Part shown: in pieces, positions 58,886 to 64,000 of the stretch | How positions within the stretch are numbered: the stretch's first letter is position 1 | Layout: every line of letters begins with the position of its first letter | Assembly: GCF_016097555.1 (NCBI RefSeq) | Contig: NC_054704.1 | Location: 91,620,502 to 91,684,501, forward strand | Reading direction: 5' to 3' | Source: Gigantopelta aegis | Taxonomy: Eukaryota > Mollusca > Gastropoda > Neomphalida > Peltospiridae | Length of the DNA: 64,000 nucleotides | The notes under the pieces: generated by a model | Told to the model about the DNA's origin: nothing | The model's input: the letters and a program-made list of their open reading frames with translations, nothing else | Databases searched by the model: none | Made by a program: the position numbers and the translations under genes

Positions 58886-60381
58886 TACACACACGCACAG
58901 ATTTTGCTTCTAATGAATATATATTTTGCAAAAATATTTACATTTTTAATGCATATTTGCAAACAACAAAAACACTTACCCTTATCTTTACTGTGAAATA
59001 CAATTCCATCAGTAGTCAACTGATGCCCATTGAGACTGATGAAACACGTGTGAGGTCCCGCGCTTGTCGGTCTGTACTCAACGCTTCCCACTCCAAACGA
59101 AATCAGTTCTGACTTCGTCTTCACCTCACTCATCATTTCGGTGGCTGGTTCAACCGTTGCCTTTAACATCTGTCTGATCCTCGGCTTTGGGGTTTTTTGT
59201 TTGGAAGCAGTGTAACTTGAATCACATGGGAACCATGTCCTCTGTTGGCATCCATCACCTCAATGCATGGTTTTATCTGTGACACGAAAGCTACCACCAT
59301 TGGAGTGTTGTCCACGGTTTTACACACCTGACCAAAGGTATCCAGATCTACGCTCACCTCTTCTACCTTCATGTCCAACAGTTCTGGTATTTCTAACACT
59401 GGTTTCCTTCTCCAGATCCTCACACATTATTATAAACCGGACAGCTCGTGCATACGGCAAAGCTTGCTGGCAGTAAAGATAATGTTCGGTCTTACTGTCA
59501 TTTGACTGAGTTAGCATCGCTAATTAATCATTTCTGACAGTCTGTTGGTTGGCTATATTCGAAATGACATTTCCTTGAAGCTGTTTCCTTTTATCAGAGA
59601 GTACAGAGATGCATTGTTTATATGAACCTTCAATATCCTTCAAAAGACGTTCCTTCACGATGCCTAGTGATTCATTCTAATCGGTCAGCCTGCATTTGTA
59701 AACTTCTGTCTTCTGTTTAAACGTTTCTAAATTACGTAAAGTTGCTCTGACGTGGTCTTTCTTTGCTCGATAAACATCTTTGACGTCTAGTATATCATGG
59801 TCTCTGTGGGAGATAAGAGCGCAAGATGAACACATAGCAATCAAACAAGCCTTGCAGAAGAGATTTAACTTTACATTTTCGTGGTTTTTAATAATGTTTT
59901 TCTATTGAAAAAAGTCTTCTTGGGGCATGTTGATAAAGTCTGAAATAGGAATACATGCAGTTGTATGGTGTTTTGACATTGCAAATTTGTTGTGACATGC
60001 TGTACATAATTTACACATGAATTCTTGACAGTATACACAACGCATTGCTGCCTTTGAACCGTTCGGACACTCATGGCACATAATTTCATCCAGCGTATTT
60101 TTCATGGTAAGATATTCAACTAAACTGCTCAACACCTTGTTTTATGGAGATGTTCCTAGTATGTTATCACTCTGAACAGGCCAAACCCGCCGGCAGTTCG
60201 GACATTTCATTCCAGATGGTGACTTCTCTCAAATCGACTCCAGACAGCGGCAGCAGAAGCTGTGGAAGCGCAGTAAGATACGTGGAGATTTGTTCTGATT
60301 GTCGAAATGATCTAAACAAATCTCACACGTGACGAATTCGTCCTGTATTTCCAGGAGTGGAACAACACTGCATTCAGCCAT
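58624..60381 (-). pseudogene. TRIM-family gene (RING, two B-boxes, coiled coil, filamin), decayed
   Basis: The start ATG at 60381 is followed by a RING (CEICLDHFDN, RFHSFCCRC; the third ligand Cys of the family's PCLHSFC is Arg here, then CPNCRRVW). B-box 1 is CHECPNGSKAAMRCVYCQEF with MCKLCTACH; B-box 2 is CKACLIAMCSSC with HRDHD; a coiled coil follows (HVRATLRNLETFKQKTEVYK). The filamin-like repeat reads SVEYRPTSAGPHTCFISLNG. Exons are 58981ff-60381 (donor GTAAGT at 58979) and 58624-58692 (TTTTTTCAG acceptor), joined in phase (AAGG with AC). In-frame stops at 60229-60231, 60142-60144, 59902-59904, 59677-59679 and 59524-59526, plus about three frameshifts, indicate a pseudogene. Functional relatives are E3 ubiquitin ligases. 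The layout recalls TRIM45; the orthology is uncertain. Further 3' exons were not found. Confidence 0.85.
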
Positions 60382-60785
60382 CTTGGAGCAAGTTGGTTAA
60401 TCCTTTGAGTTGTGAAATGAAATTCCTGTTAGCTATCTGGCAGTCACTAAGGCAATATCTGGTACGCTAAAATTTGAAGTTCAATGCCTAAAATTGAAAA
60501 GAAAATACTTCAATAAACAAAACTCTGTTTTCTTGTGTAAAGCAAATCTGTTGACCTCATATCGCCTTCCCTCGTCAATCCATAATACAAACCAAATTTG
60601 GGAATGATAAACCAACGTTTAGGAAACTAATTTTGTTTCAGATTTAAAAACAATTTACCAAATGAAATAAAATCAGGACTATTAATGTGCTTGTGAGTTA
60701 AAAAGTTGCACAGGATAATTCGGAATGTTTTCAAATTATTTTTAAATCACTGGCATGATTCTGCAAGTAAGGTTTTGATTGGTGG
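60382..60785. other. Spacer upstream of the TRIM pseudogene
   Basis: No promoter elements could be assigned. Confidence 0.4.
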
Positions 60786-60850
60786 ACATGAGCTCCAACT
60801 GGCTTCTGTTAGATCCACATGTAATAGTGGAACTAATTTTAATTAGATTG
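60786..60850. mobile_element. End fragment of the 19.3/20.8-kb MITE family
   Basis: GAGCTCCAACTGGCTTCTGT, TTAGATCCACATGTAATAGT and CTAATTTTAATTAGATTG match the right end of copy 2, then the sequence switches directly to a SINE. Confidence 0.8.
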
Positions 60851-61097
60851 AACATTTGGTAATTCTGACATATAGTCTTAGAGAGGAAACCCGCTACATG
60901 TTTCCATTAGTAGAAAAGGGATATTTTTTTATATGCACCATCCCACAGAAAGAATTACACATACCATGGCCTTTGATATACTAATCGTGGTGCACTGGCT
61001 GGAATGAAAAATAGCCCACTGGACCTACCGACGGGAGTCGATCCAAGACCGACCGTGCATCAGACGAGTGCTTTACCACTGGACTACATCCCGCCCC
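60851..61097 (-). mobile_element. SINE, family V, tail missing
   Basis: From AACATTTGGTAATTCTGACA through CATCCCACAGAAAGAATTAC and AATAGCCCACTGGACC to a complete head ending ACTACATCCCGCCCC on the plus strand. Confidence 0.88.
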
Positions 61098-61635
61098 ATT
61101 ACATCAGTCATTAACAGTAATGTCACTGTTTTATTTTATAAAATAAATAATTTGTAATGTAAAACTGAAGACTGATTTAGTTGGGGGTTTTTTTTATAAA
61201 TAAATAAATACTTTTTAATGTAAAATTGAAGACTGATAACCCATCCTGTACGTATTGGTATGGTTCCTCCAGTTTTATGTAAATATGTTGGGGATGATGT
61301 TTCTTTTTATGTGTGTATAAAATAAAAACAAGAAGATATTAAATACTAGTAGTTATTAAAGGTAAACTTAGCGAGTTGTAGCGAATCTTGGTGAACACGA
61401 CAATACGTGCATTGTACTTAGAACTTAAATCCTTCTTATGAACACACAATTGTAATCGATTGTGTAATTGAGAGTTGTAACACTAAAAAACTATACAAAA
61501 AAAACCCTAACATGCCCACCTTTAACATAGTGAATGATCAGACTTTCTCACCGCCGCCCACCGTTATATCATAAAAGCTAAGATATCATCTTCGTTGGTG
61601 TGAAACTTGAGTAAAATAATATTTGAGATCGTACT
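61098..61635. other. Spacer
   Basis: A local direct repeat (AATGTAAAACTGAAGACTGA and AATGTAAAATTGAAGACTGA) lies near 61155 and 61218. No gene. Confidence 0.5.
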
Positions 61636-62140
61636 CTATACAGAGTGAAACCTGCTCTAAGGAACCACCTGTGTTAAAAGGCCATATATTTATTCTCCAA
61701 AATAATATAATGTAGAACAGATTGGCCTAAAGCAGTTACCTGTCTTAAAAAGGCAACATGTTGATACTCCCTTTGGTCACAGGCGTAAGGGCTCCAATTT
61801 TTGAAGAGCGGCGAGCTGGCTTTTGCCCGAATTGAACGAAACTGCCCGAATCTGGATAGCAACATTTATTCATATTAGCATTACTACAAAATAGCTATAT
61901 AGGGTTGCGAACGAATTCCTACACATGTTTATATGGATTACAGCTAATTTTGATAGCAGAATGATGGAAATACATGGTAACAAGGTCTCAGGTTAACACA
62001 TTTTGCCCGAATATCTGTATAATTTTTGCTCGAATTTGATATTTTGCTCCAGCAGAAGAGGGGATAGCGCCCCCCCCCCCCCCCCCATCTCGTACGTTTA
62101 TGCCTTTGGTGGCTGTTTAACAGAGGTTTGACTGTAGTAT
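61636..62140. repeat. Repeat with CCTGTCTTAA subunits, split by repeat D
   Basis: Left part: GAGTGAAACCTGCTCTAAGG with internal ACCTGTGTTAAAAGGCC and ACCTGTCTTAAAAAGGC. Right part: GGCTGTTTAACAGAGGTTTG. Between them lies repeat D copy 2 (61845-62108), which apparently inserted into it. Confidence 0.55.
61845..62108 (+). repeat. Dispersed repeat D, copy 2
   Basis: ACATTTATTCATATTAGCAT, CTATATAGGGTTGC, AATGATGGAAATACATGGTA, TTTTGCCCGAATAT, and a C-run of about 17 ending CCATCTCGTACG. Confidence 0.75.
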
Positions 62141-62239
62141 TACTATATTACGATGGACTTCGACCATCGACTGTCATTGTATCGCCTTTGTTTTCTAGCT
62201 AGGGTCGTTGACGTTACCTGGGTGGGGTTTTCTATGAAA

Positions 62240-62372
62240 TTGAATTTTTATATTGATGTTGATCATCACTTTATTTATTTGCATTACCATAGTTTGACAC
62301 CCAATAGCCGATGTATTTTTTGTGCTGGGGTGTCGTTAAACATTCATTCATTCGTTAAACATTCATTCATTC
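62240..62372 (+). mobile_element. ATTC-tailed retroelement 3' end
   Basis: ATTGATGTTGATCATCACTT, CACCCAATAGCCGATGTA, GGGGTGTCGTTAAACATTCA, ending in ATTC repeats with one duplicated GTTAAACATTCATTC. Confidence 0.82.
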
Positions 62373-62704
62373 TATGAAAGGTGGAACATAGTGCACGTGT
62401 ATAAGTGTTTTTAAAAATCCTTGTCATTGTACATGTGCTTATCTGAAATCTATTCCACTTCTGTTGGTAAATTAATATAAAAGTATGATAAAATAATTGA
62501 ACGAAAAAAAAATAAGCAAAGAAATAAATGGACAAATGAATGAATAAGTGAATGAATGAATGAATGAATACATTCGGATTGAGACAAGCTAAGTAGGTCT
62601 GTAATCAGGTTTTAATTATAGACCAGATGAGATGATTTCAAAATGTAAATACATAGATAAACAAAATTATACACACACAAACAAAAAAAAGCAAACAAAA
62701 GGAA
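62373..62704. other. Spacer with (GAAT)n
   Basis: Repeats of GAAT at 62537-62572. No gene. Confidence 0.55.
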
Positions 62705-62935
62705 ACTTTAAAGTTTGTTTTGTTTAACGGCACCACTTGAGCACATTGATTTATTAATCATCGGCTATTGGATGTCAAACATGTGGAAATTCTAACAGTC
62801 TCAAAGGAAATTCGCTACATTTTTTTTTATTAGAAGCAAATGATTTTTATATGCACCATCCCACAGACAGGATAACACATACCACGACCTTTGAAATACC
62901 AGTCATGGTGCGCTGGCTGGAACGAGAAATATGTT
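62705..62935 (-). mobile_element. SINE, family V, head-truncated
   Basis: AAAGTTTGTTTTGTTTAACG, ATCATCGGCTATTGGATGTC, CATCCCACAGACAGGATAAC, CTGGCTGGAACGAGAAATA on the plus strand. Confidence 0.88.
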
Positions 62936-63245
62936 GTAATGATATTCTATAAGTACGTTTTATACATTAGGAAACATTTATGAACCTTGAAAGCGCATTA
63001 TCATTTAAAACGACCACCAACTCACCTCGTACAAAACTAAACAACATACACAAAACCCACAATGAGATCTCACTACCAACAAAGGACGACTTCATTAAAT
63101 TAAATCATTAAGCAGTGTTTTTATAAAGAATGTTGGTGTCTAGAGATTTTCCGGAATCTGAAGTGTATCGTGATTGCCTGAGATCGAAAGATCGAATACC
63201 CTCGGTGGACCCATTCTCATACCATCATATCTGATATATTAGTCG
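62936..63245. other. Spacer with family T SINE fragment
   Basis: At 63165-63245 the phrases GATCGAATACCCTCGGTGGA, CCCATTCTCAT and ATATTAGTCGTGGTG are pieces of a family T SINE on the plus strand. Confidence 0.5.
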
Positions 63246-63249
63246 TGGT

Positions 63250-64000
63250 GGTTGTTGACGTTGCTGAAAGGTCAGGGGACATTGCTGCCCAAGGCAAGGT
63301 CTGGATTAATGCCTTTGTGTAGATGATCTGTGACAACAGTGCACGATGAGCTCTGGCATTGTCATCCTGGAACACAAACCCAGTGCCATGACGATTGATA
63401 ATGTTATCTATGTAATACAGACCTGTGGATATCACTTGACATATGTGGAGATCTGTTCTGCGTATCATTGTGAAGCCACGTGCATCCACACCATTACTGA
63501 CCCACTTCCGTAACGATCCTGAGGTACCATAGCAGCCTATTTGTAACATTCACATAGCCTGCACCAAATCCTAGTACGAACGTCATTGAAGTCCAAATTA
63601 AACCTGCTTTGTCACTAAACATGATTTGACCAAAGAGTATTTATCCATCAGAGATGACGCTGACAGACGAGTTTGACGATGTCTTGCAGTTAAAGGTAAA
63701 GGAACGTACGGTCTACGGGCTCGTAACAATGCAGCATGCAGGCTGTTACAGACGGTCTGTGTGCAAAGTCGGGGCCACGTTGCCTGTTAGAGTTGCTGTT
63801 GTATCTGCGTTGCATTCATTTGACGATTACACAGGGCTCTGGTACTAAAGAGTCTGTCTTTGCGTCTGTCTTGCACTCTACTGGTTGTTCTGTGTCGTTC
63901 CCATAGTCTGCCGATGACTGACTGTATATGAGCTGAGTAAATCTAGTCTGTGTTTGTCCAGCCTGGAGAATCTCTGTGACTCTAGGACATTCCTCCAATG
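63250..64000 (-). pseudogene. Decayed Tc1-like transposase, a second lineage
   Basis: Minus-strand pieces read ILQAGQTQTRFTQ (N-terminal helix-turn-helix start), DARGFTMIRRTDLHICQ, YYIDNIINRHGTGFVF, QDDNARAHRALL and IQTLPWAAMSPDLSA. The QDDNARAHRA and PW-AMSPDL blocks are the second catalytic D region and the motif before the catalytic E; the (N)PIEH block itself is lost. Frames shift several times and the middle part has many stops. It is clearly different in sequence from the two copies at 6.4 and 55.2 kb and runs off the window end. Confidence 0.85.

Noticed and set aside
58624-60381. Stop-codon readthrough or reassigned TAA/TAG as an explanation for the TRIM frame
   Set aside because: The frame also has several frameshifts and a lost RING ligand, and other genes here use TAA, TAG and TGA normally. 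Ordinary pseudogene decay explains it.

Overview
The window looks like nuclear DNA of a mollusc, or at least a lophotrochozoan animal. It is AT-rich and gene-poor. It has spliced genes with GT-AG introns, many tRNA-derived SINEs whose tails end in GTCGTTAAAC or GTCGTTAAATAAAAC, Tc1-like and other DNA transposons, LINE remnants, and long microsatellites and poly-G/poly-C tracts. The species assignment is an inference from repeat style and the HAND-type protein. Nothing prokaryotic, no CRISPR array, no LTR element and no rRNA was seen.

The best-supported host gene is a HAND-type bHLH transcription factor on the minus strand. Exon 1 (37005-37514) carries the bHLH domain. A 120-nt exon 2 (15589-15708) carries the diagnostic C-terminus GRTGWPQHVWASELKN. 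The exons join in phase 0 across a 21.3-kb intron full of SINEs, two opposed MITE-like elements, a LINE piece, a 28.9-kb minisatellite and several non-repetitive blocks that could be regulatory. The proximal promoter probably lies at 37.8-38.1 kb.

The left part (1-15 kb) holds a convergent pair of small gene models. They share a duplicated first exon (MADKARFDTRR) but have different second exons, one of them a C2H2 zinc-finger exon. It also holds one apparently intact Tc1-like transposon (6015-7597) and SINE-rich spacer. From 38 to 53 kb I see only repeats and unrecognised sequence.

The right part (53-60.4 kb) is the most unusual. A decayed TRIM-family gene (RING, two B-boxes, coiled coil, filamin-like domain; minus strand, 58624-60381) has an exon ending at 58624. 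The 33-bp minisatellite at 53413-54888 is built from the intronic sequence that begins exactly at that exon's 5' splice site, so about 45 units each repeat a strong splice-donor consensus, and about 30 also carry CACGTG. A 3.7-kb DNA transposon (54889-58593; about 31-bp inverted ends, 4-bp AGTT target duplication, decayed DUF7869-like protein) has landed inside one unit of this array. That transposon was in turn hit by a second Tc1-like copy (55003-56590) that differs from an intact frame by one nonsense codon. The order of events can therefore be read directly.

The last 3.6 kb holds SINEs and a heavily decayed second Tc1-like transposase. SINE family labels used here (V, W, C, T) are local names defined in the entries.
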